From NCBI GenBank assembly GCA_029891345.1, contig CM057009.1, forward strand, positions 309,172,666-309,236,665: DNA of 64,000 bases, in the 5' to 3' direction. Positions 1 through 12,009 of the stretch are shown here, in pieces (position 1 is the first letter of the stretch; every line of letters starts with the position of its first letter). Under the pieces are notes generated by a model, which was given only the letters and a program-made list of their open reading frames with translations, had not been told where the DNA came from and made no database searches. The DNA is from Dryococelus australis (taxonomy: Eukaryota > Arthropoda > Insecta > Phasmatodea > Phasmatidae). A program made the position numbers and the translations under genes.

Positions 1-1910
1 CAAGGGGTTTTTGGGTGCTAGTGGGGTGGACAATGAGAAATACTTGGTTTCACTGTTTCCTGTTTAGTCCTCGTTGCACGTGATCCAGTTGGCTCTGCTC
101 CATTGCGTCCGAGTTGCAGACTCAACTCCGGGGAATAGGTGGAGCACACTGGAGCAATGTTGGTGACTGATGCTCAGTGGGTGTAGACACTTATTCCACC
201 CCTCAGTTTTGTGACTGGTGTTGGTGGTGGCTGATACAGGGAATTGCTGTGGATACTGGGAGTAGGTGATTCCTACTCTTCGTTCCCTGGATTCTGCCAT
301 GCAGGGATATTTCCCCTCACTGTCTAGGTGGGCCCACAGGTTATGTGTTCGAGCCACTGCCTTGTCCTGCTGACACTTCCTACGCTGTGACAATGGGGCT
401 AGGGAAAGCAGGGGTATATTCCCTGGTTCGGTTAGGAGCAGATGTACTGGCGTGTTGTCGACCAATGGGGCTGCTATATCAAATGGTGTGTCTATCGCTC
501 AAGCTGGTGGGTGGTGGGTTGCTTACTTCCCTGTCAAAGCCTGCCTCCGTGAAATCCATGTAGGCCTGGGTTAAAAGTGTGGAACCTTCATTGGGGAGCC
601 GAGTTGGGTCTGGGCTGAGAGGCGTTACAGTTTATGCTCCGTCTGCGAGTGTTCTGGCATGTCGTCGGCCACGATGATAGGTTTGGGGCATCAACATAGT
701 TGTTGAATTGGTCAGAAGGAAAGAAAGAAGGGGAGCAGGGTTCATGGGAAGTCTTTGGCTGGTGGTAACATTTGCCGTCCTGGGCAGGTGACCACGGCCC
801 GCACAACCATAACTCGGGGAGTGAACCGAACTCTCTAACAGGTACACAACCTCCAGTTGGCCGCAGTCAAGCTGTGAACCACACTGCCACACAGTAATCT
901 CCCCTCTGATAAGTGCATACCTCGGGGCCACAGAGCTGAAGCCTGAGCCAGGAACCACGTTATCAAAAATGGGACAACCCGGGGCGAGTGTACCATGGAC
1001 TACACAGTCACTGGCCGGGAAGTAATCGGCACTGCCTAGCGGATGCACATCCTCCAGTCTTCTGCAACCTGGTCGTGTGCAACATCACTGCAGAAATGCA
1101 GAGTCCTAAGGCAGCGAACTGCTTTCCCTACATAAGGGTGCAACAAGGTAATAGAATAAAAAAAAGGCCAGCGCAGTTACCAGGTGACCCTTTGACTTTA
1201 GCAAATATTATGTTGCTCAGTCCAGCCCAGTACATTCCCATTGCAGACTGAGCTAATCTGACCCAGGGTGGGTCAGATTAGCTCAGTCTGGGTGGGTCTC
1301 CTACCCAGAGATATTAAACCAAGGGCCTCTGACCTGAAGACATTGACTGTCTAAAATTCTGCTGTCTAACTAAAAACTGTCTCTGTCTCTGAAAAACACT
1401 GGCTCAAAACTCTTGTTCTTGTTAAGTTACTGCAAACTGAAAACACGAATGGGGAAAATGACTATTGGCTGCAAACTGAAAACATACTGCCTCTCACTTA
1501 ATTAACTCTATGCAAACTAGCTGAAGAATACAATGGCTAATAACTACGCCTTTTGCTGGATCCGGTCATTATACATCATCGAGGGCCTGAGCAAGGTGTA
1601 GAGTGGAAGGGCATCCAGCCACATGGGAAACCACTGTCCCCTCTGTCTCACTCATACTTTCACGCATGGACATCCCCTTCATCTCGCCCACGCCGCGTGC
1701 TGGGGAGGAAGGAAAGATGCTGCAAACCAGCTGCTGGAGCACTGTAACTCAACCCCGGAAGCTCACTGTTCGTCATGCCGCCATGCATTTGTCAAAGACA
1801 CAGTTACGTCGGCCGCCGACACAGTATCCATTGTTTGAGCTGCCTAGGAGGGGGGGGGGAGGGGGAAGCTTTATCCATCACACACCACAACTCGTCTTGA
1901 CCACCTGGTA
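1..1910. other. GC-richer unresolved block, probably decayed repeat
   Basis: This stretch is clearly richer in G and C than the AT-rich DNA that follows. It holds several short ORFs on both strands, the longest on the minus strand at 64-465 (133 codons) and 632-1048 (138 codons). I do not recognise a domain in either. They lack a signal peptide, membrane segment or recognisable catalytic motif. The block ends in a short G run near 1850-1862 and passes abruptly into AT-rich sequence. The composition step and broken ORFs suggest an old retroelement, but the class is not determined. Confidence 0.35.
1244..1290. repeat. Perfect 22-bp inverted repeat with a 3-base loop
   Basis: Bases 1244-1265 are the exact reverse complement of 1269-1290, with GGG (1266-1268) between them. 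A perfect stem this long with so small a loop is unlikely by chance. Such palindromes arise by fold-back replication or as junctions of inverted element ends. It lies inside the unresolved GC-richer block. Confidence 0.9.
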
Positions 1911-4900
1911 ACCACAACACAAAAATTATTTTTTTTTTCAATGCTATGCACAGCTTTAAGTAAATGAAAATTAATACACATACATTATAGTCTTTATTAA
2001 TATGTAAATTTAAGTGTTGGAATAATTTAATTTTACTACGAACGTAAAATTTGTCTGTCCAGGTAATTTCTTAATAGATATAAATATTCCAAATATACCT
2101 TGTACGTGTTTGATAGATTTCTGTTAATAATATATTCAATTATTCATATTTATGTAAAGAATGGTTATTTATGTTACTACAGTTGAGATTTCATAGCACA
2201 CGTATTTAGGCTGACACTTAGCGGCCAAGAAGTTCTGTGCCTGGTATAGTGAAAATTCATCCAGCCACACAGTTTTAAAGCACATAACATTTAACGTTTG
2301 CTAAAGCCTACTACTTTGCTTATGGAAAAAATCACTTTTCGCTTATAAAATTTAAATGCCTATACTGATATGAATATAACTTAAGTAGAATACAATAAAA
2401 CATAATACCTTGCTGATAACAATGTATTTCATGAAATTTCATTGATACACTGAATAAAAAATCTAATTTTTTCCCCAAATTACTTACCTTGATGTTTAAT
2501 TGTGGAAACTGGTACTTAATTTGATATATCAGCTCGTAAAAATTAAATTGTCTGGCAAACACAACACTGTTTTAACATATTATTAATACTCAAGGAATGT
2601 TTCACTTGTAGAGTAAATCTTTGTTATTGTTTAAAAATAAATGCCAAAGTATTAACTCGTGAAGTGGGAATCACATAAATAGTAAATAACACATACAGTT
2701 ATTTAAGCTTTCAGAATTTCAACACAACACAAATGTAACAATACACACTTTTGAATTTTCTTAAGTTCATTCAAAGTTCAACATTTATACATACTTAAGT
2801 TGCATGAAGTTTCATATTTTCTAGGTAGCCATATTATATGAATTTACAAGAATTCCTGGGACAGAAACTAAATGGTGATACACAGCAGAAACCAATAGCA
2901 AATAATGCCACTTCACTTAGGACATGTATAACAAGTTTTATTTATTATGTTACTGAATGCACTTTATTTTTGGAGTTAGTAACTAACATTCAAGATCACA
3001 TTCGCAAAATGTTACTTTGTTGACACGTGAGTGCAGACTGGGGAAAAAAATGAATAAACCAGTTAATTTGAATGTGCGCCAGAATTACAATCATGAAAAA
3101 TTTTGTTCTTATTTGCATACAATGCAAAGAAACTGAATTTAGGTGACAAAAATGTTTAAGTTTACAACTAGTAAGATCTTGAAGTTCGCTTTCAACTTAA
3201 CTGTGAGTATTGCGGTCATTGCTTACGTTAAAATATATTTAGATATGGACAGTGATTTTTTTCATATTTTGATTTTAAGTGTGCTCACTTATTGCAGACT
3301 TGCCAACTATTACGATTTTTCCGTAAAATGTATGGAAATCATACCCTTTTTACAATTTTATGGAAACGCCTTGATTTTTTCCGAACTACGATATTGGAAA
3401 AAATTTTAGAGTGAATATTTACTTAGGAGACTGGACTATCAACTTCGATACCTCGAAATTGAGATGTATCGAAAGTATTGAGTTTCACGATGTGCGTATC
3501 AATACATTTGTAAGATGCGTGAAATGTTTTATTATCGATACAAGAATGGCTTGGTCCGCCATTATCACAATTGTCATGAAGGAACACTTGTTTTCGTTCT
3601 GCATTGAGATTACTAGTTTTGGAAAGCCGGTGAAATGTCGTATTTATTAATGATTTAGCTAATTAATTTGTATCAATGGCAGTGAAACGTGTAGTAAGAA
3701 TTATAACAGAACTTGTATTCAGGAGTTGCAAATAGGAATTATTAACAGCAAATCAGTGTGTATTGTAAAAAACATATTTTGAAACAGTTATTAAAATGTT
3801 TGAAATGTAGGTGGCGTAGAAAACTATTATTTCAGATCTATTTTGCAGTGTAAAAATAACACGTTTATTGTATGGAAAACTAACTTCGCCAAATATATTT
3901 ACGCCTCAAGCATGTTTAATATTCAGATTGGTAATAACTATATATTCATTACGTTTTCTTTCTGTTAAAACTTGATAGGTTATATAATGATTTGAGGCCA
4001 TGGCCGAATTGGCAGGTTTTGTTTAAAAAAAAGATCACGTGGCCCAATTTTGTATTCAAAAATGGTGAACTATTTGGTATTTTGTGTCTAGCGGATGTTA
4101 GCAGAAATACAAAATGACAAAATCAGTGCCATGTTTTGTTTTACTGTAAAAATATGCGAAGGCGTAAATAAAATTATTTTTAAAACAAATAATTGTACAT
4201 AAAATACAGCGTTGTGCTATGTTTACATATTGGGCAACTAAATATTTTAAAATTAGTTTTTGCATAATTGATTATTTTCATATTTATTAACGTATTCGTA
4301 GCATTCCAGTGATATTTGCATAAATATTACAACCTTTTGAAGCATTACGTTTAGATAAAAATATTTTTCACTGTAATGCATTGTCGCAAGTGCTAAACAA
4401 GTGACTGTCGACGTCACTACTGTTACCTATCAAATCACGAATTTTACAAAATAACAAACAATTTTTCAACTTCCATTTAAAGAGTGTAAAATTAAAAATG
4501 ATAAGTCTCATAAGAAGAGGTGCAAAACAACGTCGTCTCATGAAAGACGTTGAAACTTTAAAGTCACTCCCAACCCCACCCAATCCACTGTCAATAAAAT
4601 TAAAGGAGCCCAAGGAGTGTGACTTTGCCATAACAAAAACAAGGTAGGTTGGAATGGTAACATACATTGATCACAGCATTTGTTTACACTCCTTGTTTTC
4701 TACATAGACAGAGCAGCGGTTTAACAAGGATATATTGCGGTCATGCTACGTTTCTAGAACTCTTAAAATTTAGTTATCTTATGTTCTGTATTCTGAATGC
4801 AAGTACATATTTCAATTTTTTACTTGCCATTTCTGTTTACAACAGGTATTTCGTATTTACTTTACATGTTTTGTGTGTGTACAATTTGTCAAAATGGCCA

Positions 4901-6815
4901 ACACAAAACTACAAGCAGAATTATAAATTTATCTTACTTCAGGTAGCAGTAGAATTGCTATTGTTTTTCATCCGGCGATAAACAATTCCCACATTTCCTC
5001 TATCTGACTTAATCCAGAAAAAAAAGGAATGGTTGTTTTTCTGAATAAAATTTGTAAGCTTTCTTAGTTCGAAATGTTTTTGATATAATAAGTTTTAAAT
5101 ATTTTTTAATGTAAATCATTGCAGAATATGGATTTTGTATATAACAAAGTAAATTTTTAATACTTTTATGGTAAGTGTATACAATAAATCTGAAAATAAA
5201 ATATGGCATGGAAGTTATCTTAAATTAATGTATATTTCACCCAAGGCAAGGAATAAGTATATTTTTGCTTTGCACCTCATACTAAGCAAACACATTTTGA
5301 TGATGTATAAGTCTTCTCTAGGGGAAATTATAGATTCTGGTCTGAAACACTGAACAAATGTTAGATTATATTCAATTTTCATTGTGAAATTGTGGAAATG
5401 TTATTAGGACTACTTGAAATTACATGTGAATGTTAAGAAAATGAGTGTATGTGGTATTGCTGCGGGCATTTTACCCGTGTTTTAATAGTTTTTATCCATT
5501 TTACTGATTGGAAACTTTAAAAGTGGGCAAGTCTGTATCGTGAACCATGTATAAATACATTAAGTAACATATATATGTGCTTTTATGAGAGTAATCTGTA
5601 CTGAGGTTTACACTTATCAAACCTATTAATATAAGTGAAATTGTATAGTTATGTATGTCACTGTTTATGTGCTTTATAAATGTAATTTTTCCAGTTTAAA
5701 ATGATACAGAACAGAACTTTTTAATTTAATTTGTTTCATGAATTAATAATTTTAAAATAATTTTAACAAGACAGGGACCTCCTGAGAATGTTCACGAGCC
5801 ATATATAAAAATATTTAGACAGCAGTATTCTTTTCAGACTTGGTTTTCTCATTGTGATAACATTTTTAATTGCAAGGTGACCAAGACTATTTAAAAAATA
5901 TACATTTTGATAAGTAAAATTAATAGTAGTTGTAAATTATTGTCTTAGTTACATCTGTCATCTGGACAGAATTATACACAGTTTTTAGAGCTATGTTGCT
6001 TGTCTCTTTGATTGGTCTACTATATGTTTTGATTGTATGATTGTCTTTAAGCTATCATAAGCTGGAAATTTACACCTTGTAATTCCCATCAGAAAAGAGA
6101 TGCAAAATGCTGCTGGTAGTGAGCATCAAAGCAATGGTAATTGTTGGTATACCTGGCAAATATGCAGAAAAAATAAATCACAGCTATAGAGTCCTCATAT
6201 ATAATTTATTATACAGTGGTTAATGTAGTGTTGCATCATAGCAGACAACAGTTTTGGTACAGTTGAAAATAGAATGACACTAGTGCTCATTAAAAAATTT
6301 AATTACGGATCATTATAAACTGTTACAAGATATGTTCGCTGCAGAGTAGGCAATATTCCCTGTGTCTGTGTGAACTAGAAATAGACAAATCCTGTTAATT
6401 GAATTTTGCAAAGGGCAACAAATTTGTTTTATAAGTAGTGCTCTACTGACAGTTGTTTTCATTTTCTTACGTTGTACTTTCTCTAATCTATTTTTTTAAA
6501 AATATTTTTGGCAGGTTTTGGCTAACAGAGTAGTTTAGGTGTTTGCATAATATAATATATTTCATCTACGTATTTGTGTACATCTTAAAATTTTGTTCTT
6601 TTTAAATATTTATATTATTTGTGTGACTTCCACTTTTATGTTACCAGTATTTATGATTTTATTTGTGATCTAATATTTTTTATGTGTGGCTTCGACACAT
6701 AGATGTGCCATCATCACTGTTGCCAGTACCATCACAACTTTTTTGTGTGTCAAATAGTTTGTTTTTTGTTGTCAGATTCAAAACGTGTACATTTCATGAC
6801 TCTGTTTCTTTGTAG
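1911..6815. other. AT-rich stretch upstream of the first recognised CARM1 exon
   Basis: This is long AT-rich DNA with only short random ORFs. I looked for an upstream CARM1 exon (the N-terminal PH-like region) ending in phase 1 and did not find one. No tRNA, transposase or LTR signature was recognised. It is most simply read as intron of CARM1 or DNA 5' to it. Confidence 0.5.
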
Positions 6816-6919
6816 AAGCTGCTAGTTTCCACAAGGCTGTAATGAAAGTGAAGTCGGGGAGAGAAAAGTCTGCATTCACAGAAAGGACAGATGAATCTTC
6901 AGCATTGCAGTATTTTCAG
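6816..6919 (+). CDS. CARM1: CARM1/PRMT4 arginine methyltransferase, internal exon (end of N-terminal region)
   Basis: CARM1 asymmetrically dimethylates arginines on histone H3 and on coactivators and splicing factors in the nucleus, using S-adenosylmethionine. This 104-base exon gives two bases finishing a codon, then 34 codons that include FTERTDESSALQYFQ. That matches the conserved stretch joining the N-terminal PH-like domain to the methyltransferase core in animal CARM1. The acceptor reads TTTCTTTGTAG and the donor is CAG|GTAAAT. It enters in phase 1 and leaves in phase 0, which fits the phase-0 start of the exon at 33262. No stop or frameshift is seen. The next exon is 26.3 kb away. The family assignment is strong when the three exons are read together. 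Confidence 0.93.
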
Positions 6920-7275
6920 GTAAATACTACTGAAATGAAAATTTTTATTTTCGAGTTACTGTGCTACCAAAATATACCTGGTTTCTGCACTTATACAAGT
7001 CTTTGTACAGTTATTCAATAAAATTAATTCTTAATTACTTTCCATTGCTGTCTGTAATATATCATATACTTTGCTACAGTAAATAATGCCAGCTTTTTAA
7101 TTTGCTTCTCTTAAATGTCTGGTATTAAGTATGTTATGCATGCTGTTTCATTAACATAAATTTTGCTGTATAAAATGTTTTCTTAAAATTGTAGAATTGT
7201 AGTCAGATTATTGTTTAAAATATCTTTGATATACTTTATTAACCCATCTTATTAATAAAAGATCTAAATACTTGT

Positions 7276-8647
7276 GAGTAGTATATAAATAGGAAGTTGA
7301 GCGCATCAGCGTCTGGCGTCGGAGCAGTTCAGTCTCTGTCATTCCAATACCTCGGTAGCCATTTTCCCCTAATATTTTACTTTCCCCACCCATCAAAATC
7401 AACTAAATTTCCCCCAAAACTTTCCTAGTGCTTTAAAAAATTTCCCCATTTCCCTTCAAAATCAACTTTGCCTTCAAAATTGTCCCTTTTTCCTTTAAAA
7501 ATTTCATTTTTTTCCTTAACAAATTCTGGGTTTTCTTTTTTCTGTTACAAAAGCACCAAGCCTCCTCCTTGCAAAAAAACATTCTGCAGAAAGACAAATT
7601 TCTAGCCAATTCAGGTGATTTTGGGATGCTCGCTTCTCTAGGGCAGAGCAGTGGTGGCCATATTGGTTTTATAGATATAGAATATGCCAAATCAATACAC
7701 GAGATCCAGAATCGGAGCCGGAGCCAACCGTAAGCGGTCTTGGTTGTCAGCCATCTTAGCCACCATATTGGGTGCATGTGACCTTGACCCTGTGACCTTG
7801 AATAACCTTAAACCCTAAAATTCTCAGAAAATAATCCAAAAATGGATAAAAACAATTTTTTAAAATATTTATTTAAAAATATTAAAATTTATTACAAACT
7901 TTATAAAATCGAAATTTCAAATGGTCAGGCTCAGAGGTGATGAGAGACTGGAACCAACCAGCTACCATGTTATGACATCACCCAATCTCCATGTTGGACC
8001 CAGGTGACCTTGACCTGTAACCCTATAACCATGACCTTAAAAACATAAACTTCAGAGAAAGTGTAAAAAGTGAATAAATTTCGTAAATGTTAGCAAGGAT
8101 ATTACATTACTGACTACTACTGCTACATTGGATCCAGATTACCTTGACCTTTGACCTTGAACCCAAATATGTTAAAATTATCAAAAATATATAAAATTAC
8201 AAAAATTCCAAAAAAATCTCCCCAAATATTAAAAAAATGTAGGCCTTTGATCCAACACTTGACCCTTGACTTCAATCCTCGACTTTAAACACAAAAAAAA
8301 TCAAAATAATTCTAAAAAATATAAAAAATTATTTAAATTTATATTTATTTATGAAAAAAAGAGGTAACCATACCTTCCTGCTTATGTTGTTCTGCTTGCT
8401 CTCAAACTTTACTGCATACATTTTTAACCATGCACACAGCTCAATTTTTATGGTGGTATATGTATGCTACTCAAACTTTTTTTAGTGTATGTATATATGA
8501 TTGAACCAACCCCATCATACTAATAGTGACCTCACCCACAAGTATGTTATAATCATGGTATGTATCAGCAGCTACCAACAATTTTATAGGCTTAATTGGA
8601 GTTGATTTAAATGCCAATACTGCCAGGCCCTTGGAACCTGGAATGTA
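7276..8647 (+). repeat. Left inverted arm of the foldback element
   Basis: This arm pairs with 10608-12009. The outer end carries a TATA-like ATATAAATA. The middle (about 7760-8165) contains three diverged blocks that each pair a CATATTGG/CATGTTGG-like sequence with TGACCTTGACC-like sequence, suggesting an internal tandem repeat. The inner end matches the opposite arm up to the GGAACCTGGAATGT region. Short ORFs here (for example minus 7433-7777) look like chance ORFs. Confidence 0.8.
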
Positions 8648-8651
8648 AGGG

Positions 8652-9170
8652 TGCTGTGAGCATCACAGGCAAGGGTTGCCTGGCAGAGCTCGAGGTTGGT
8701 AGGAAGTCGGCCATGGCAACTGGAGTTATGGAAACAGCCGGGAGAATGGTTACCTAAACAAGGTCGGGTGCCAGAGTATAAATTGCGCGAGCGCGGGTAG
8801 CTTGCAGCCATGTTTGTTCCTGACCACGCCAGAGGGCCGCCCAAGTCGCCAACGCCGAGAGGACAGTCATCGCAGTCGTCATCAATATATTGAGTATCAC
8901 TCCTTTTTGGGTGTCCCGGGTTATGTGAGGTGAAGGCTAGTGAGGCTGGCTTTAACTGATCTCCAAGAGCAAACTTAAACTCTGGTTAACTTGTAATTTG
9001 TTTCATTTAACTTGGAGACTATTGTGGCTTGAGCATAAAGTATTGCCGTAATTGTAATGTCTTTCAGCAGCATTGTTTGCATGTCTATTGGTGTCAGTAA
9101 ATGTAGTGTTTTGTATAGTTCTCTTGCCCTTTCTGAACTACGCATCCCAGTTAAATGAATTTGTGACCAT
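8652..9170 (+). other. LTR-like or promoter-like segment at the inner edge of the left arm
   Basis: The sequence starts TGCTGTG. It shares ordered short blocks with the reverse-strand LTR at 47690-48135: CAAGGGTTGCC, AGTTATGG, AAACAAGGTCGGG, and then a TATA box (AGTATAAATTG near 8776). GC content is higher than in the flanks. This suggests a related gypsy-type LTR captured in the spacer of the foldback element. The 3' edge is uncertain; TGGCGAAAGCGAGG near 9171 could be a primer-binding site but I cannot confirm it. Confidence 0.4.
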
Positions 9171-9339
9171 CTGGCGAAAGCGAGGTCACAGCGAGGGAAA
9201 TAGTCTCAAATTTCTTGCTCTTCAATCAATTAGTCTTTTCATCAATATTTTGCTATTTTTCACACTCTCTAAATTTTCCCATCAATCTTTCAATCTTCCA
9301 ATCAATCTTTCACAATCTTTTCATCAATCAGCACCACAT

Positions 9340-9470
9340 ACACCACAATCAGCACTGTACACACTGCAATAATCACCTCATGCACCAAAATCAGCACCGC
9401 ACATACCATAATCAGCACCGTATACACCATAATCAGCACCGCACGTACTACAATCTGCACCATCAGCACC
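9340..9470 (+). repeat. 21-bp minisatellite (ATAATCAGCACCGCACATACC-type)
   Basis: About five or six imperfect 21-base units, variants of AATCAGCACCGCACATACC, stand in tandem. The region before and after is rich in CAATCTTT/CATCAATC short repeats (about 9225-9670). Because 21 is a multiple of three, a 174-codon + strand ORF (9215-9739) stays open and reads as Asn/His/Gln-rich heptads. The ORF has no other sign of being a gene and I treat it as a by-product of the repeat. Confidence 0.8.
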
Positions 9471-10607
9471 ACAGTATTTTAATCTTCCTATCAATCTTTA
9501 ATATTTACGTCAATCTTTCAATTTTCCCATCAACCTTTCGTAATCAACACCACATGCACCACACACACCACAATCAGCACTATAATCTTTCAATCTTTTG
9601 CAATCTTTCCATCAATAATTTGCAATTTTCTTTCTATCTTTCACAATATTTCCATCAGTCTTTTACATTATTTCACAACCTGTCCCCAATCCATATTCAA
9701 TGTATGGGTTTGTCACCCGTGTCTACCCATTCATATTAAATTCACAGTTCACAGACTGTTCAAAAATTTGTACATGGTGACAGACTTAAATCATTTTGTA
9801 TCCATGCATGCATTTTTATAAAAGCAATTGTTACCATTCTATATGCAGATCTTTCCATTAATAGCCGAGTGGGAGTGCTCATAGCACCACTTTAAATTTG
9901 TGAGGTATAAAAGGATATGACACATAAATAATTAAAAAATATTATTTTATGATGATAATAATTTATTGTTATTTTGTAATCACAATTTCAGAAGAAATCA
10001 GTTCATCACATCAAGCGATATATCCCCATTCCTTTAGTTTACTAATGATATCAATAAGTTCATTTAGGTCTTTAGGAAATAGATAGCCAGTATTCTCGGC
10101 ACTCGGCATCTTCTGCATGCTTTGTGTCGCTCATTGCAGCAAATGTGTTGGAGGGATGGATCAGTGTATCGAGAAAATCGCCATCATCGTCTTCAACACT
10201 ATCACTATCACCAAGCTTCCAAATTGCTGTTCACCTCATGGTGTCAGAACACCAGCTGTCATTTTTGTACATAAATGGGGTTCTTTTTACATTAAAGAGC
10301 CTAGCTTGTGGCAACAAAAGGTCTTCCACAATAACATTTATATGTAAAAAATATGGGAGCACACTGAGAAAGTTCACACTCATTCGCCCCAGAAGAAAAC
10401 ATGCAAATAGTTATGTATACATATATATAGAAATGTTAAATTGTTAAAAATTTATTTTGTACATACTAATTATATATATATGACTATAAATATGTTAACA
10501 TAAAATTATTATATATATATTTATACAAGCATATTTAAGTAACATATTGTTATGTAAGTATTTAAGGACACAAAGAGCACGAAAGTTAATACTTTATCAA
10601 CCTCGTA

Positions 10608-12009
10608 CATTCCAATCCTCCAGGGTCTGGCAGTTTTCGCATTTAAATTAATGCCAATTAAGCGTATAAAAGTTTTGTTAGTTGCTGATCCATACTATGA
10701 TTATAACATACTTGTGCCTGTGGTAGTATGATGGGCTTGGTTTAGACATATATAGATTTAAAAAATCTGAGTAGCATACATATACCTACATAAAAGTTGA
10801 GCTGTGTGCATGGTTCATGTATGCGGTTATATTTGAGAGCAAGCAAGACGACATAAGGAACAGGGTATGGTTACCTCCTTTTTCATATATAAATATCAAT
10901 TTAATAAATTTTTAAAATAATTTTTTTATAATTTTTAGAATTAATTTTTTGTGTGTAAAGTCAAGGTCAAGGGTCAAGTGTCTTTAGTCTTGGGTCAAGC
11001 ATCTTGAGTCAAGGATCTTAAGTCAAGGATTTTTTCAGGAATTTGTTGAAACTTTTTGGAAATTTATGTTATTTTTATATATTTTTAAAATATTTTAGAA
11101 TAAATTTTAAATTTTTTGATTGATTTTTTTTGGAGAATTTTGGGAGTTAAAAAATTTTTTAATAATTAAAAAATATTATTTTTTTTTAAATTTTTGTGGA
11201 TTTTTTGGGAATTTTTAGGTTTAAGGCCAAAGGTCTCTGGAGTCAAGTTCAAAGGTCGAAGTCACCATGATCCAATGTGGTGGTAGTAGTCGGTAACATA
11301 ATATGATCGTTGACTTTATAAATTTATTCAATTTTTACATTTTTTCTTGAGTTGGTTTTCGAGGTCATGGTTAAATCAAGGTCACCTGCATCCAACATGG
11401 TGATTGGGTGTCATAACATGGTGGCTGGCCAGTTCCAGTCCCTCATCACCTCTTAGACCAAATATTTATAATTTCAATTTTATTATTTTTAATAATTTAT
11501 TTATAAGTATTTGTGTATTCTGTATTTTTGGGATTTTTAATGAATTTCTTTGGAATTTTGGGGAATTTTTGTGTTTAAGATATTCAAAGCCACCTGGTAA
11601 AGGTAAAGATCACATGCATCCATAATAGTGTCTAAGATGGTTGACAGAACGAAGATGACTGATGGTCGCCTCCGGCTTCGATCCCGTGTATTGATTTGGC
11701 ATACTCTATGCCAATAGAACTAATATGGCAGCCACTGTTTTGCCCTTGAGAAGCGAGTCTCCCAAAATCACCTGAATTGACAGAAAATTGCCTTTCTGCA
11801 GCTCAGTTTTACAAGCAGGAAGCTTGGTGCCTTTTTGAGGGGAAAAAGGGGATTTTTAGGGGGAAAAAAATAAATTTTTAAGTATAAAGGGAAATTTTGA
11901 GAGAGATTTAGTCGATTTTGAGGGAAAAATGACCACCGGAGGACTGAATGATATGAACTGCTTCGACTCCAGACGCCGATGCACTCAACTCCCCATTTAT
12001 ATACTACTC
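10608..12009 (-). repeat. Right inverted arm of the foldback element
   Basis: This is the reverse complement of the left arm. The matching TATA-like end lies at 11995-12005, and AGGTCA-type sites lie at 10961-10969 and 11376-11384. Divergence from the left arm includes many indels in A/T runs, so the element is not recent, or the arms are not being homogenised. Confidence 0.8.

Larger units (their letters stand above)
7276..12009. mobile_element. Foldback-type element with about 1.4-kb terminal inverted arms
   Basis: The outer segments 7276-8647 and 10608-12009 are diverged reverse complements along almost their full length. They enclose a spacer of about 1.96 kb. The termini begin GAGTAGTATATAAAT on the left, mirrored on the right. 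TTGT lies immediately outside each end (7272-7275 and 12010-12013), a possible short target duplication. No intact transposase was recognised in arms or spacer, so it is probably non-autonomous. It lies in the first large CARM1 intron. An alternative is two separate copies of one repeat inserted head to head, but the long collinear match down to both edges favours a single element. Confidence 0.75.

Noticed and set aside
9215..9739. 174-codon + strand ORF as a protein-coding gene
   Set aside because: It is explained by a 21-bp minisatellite and CAATCTTT repeats; composition is extreme and no domain is present.
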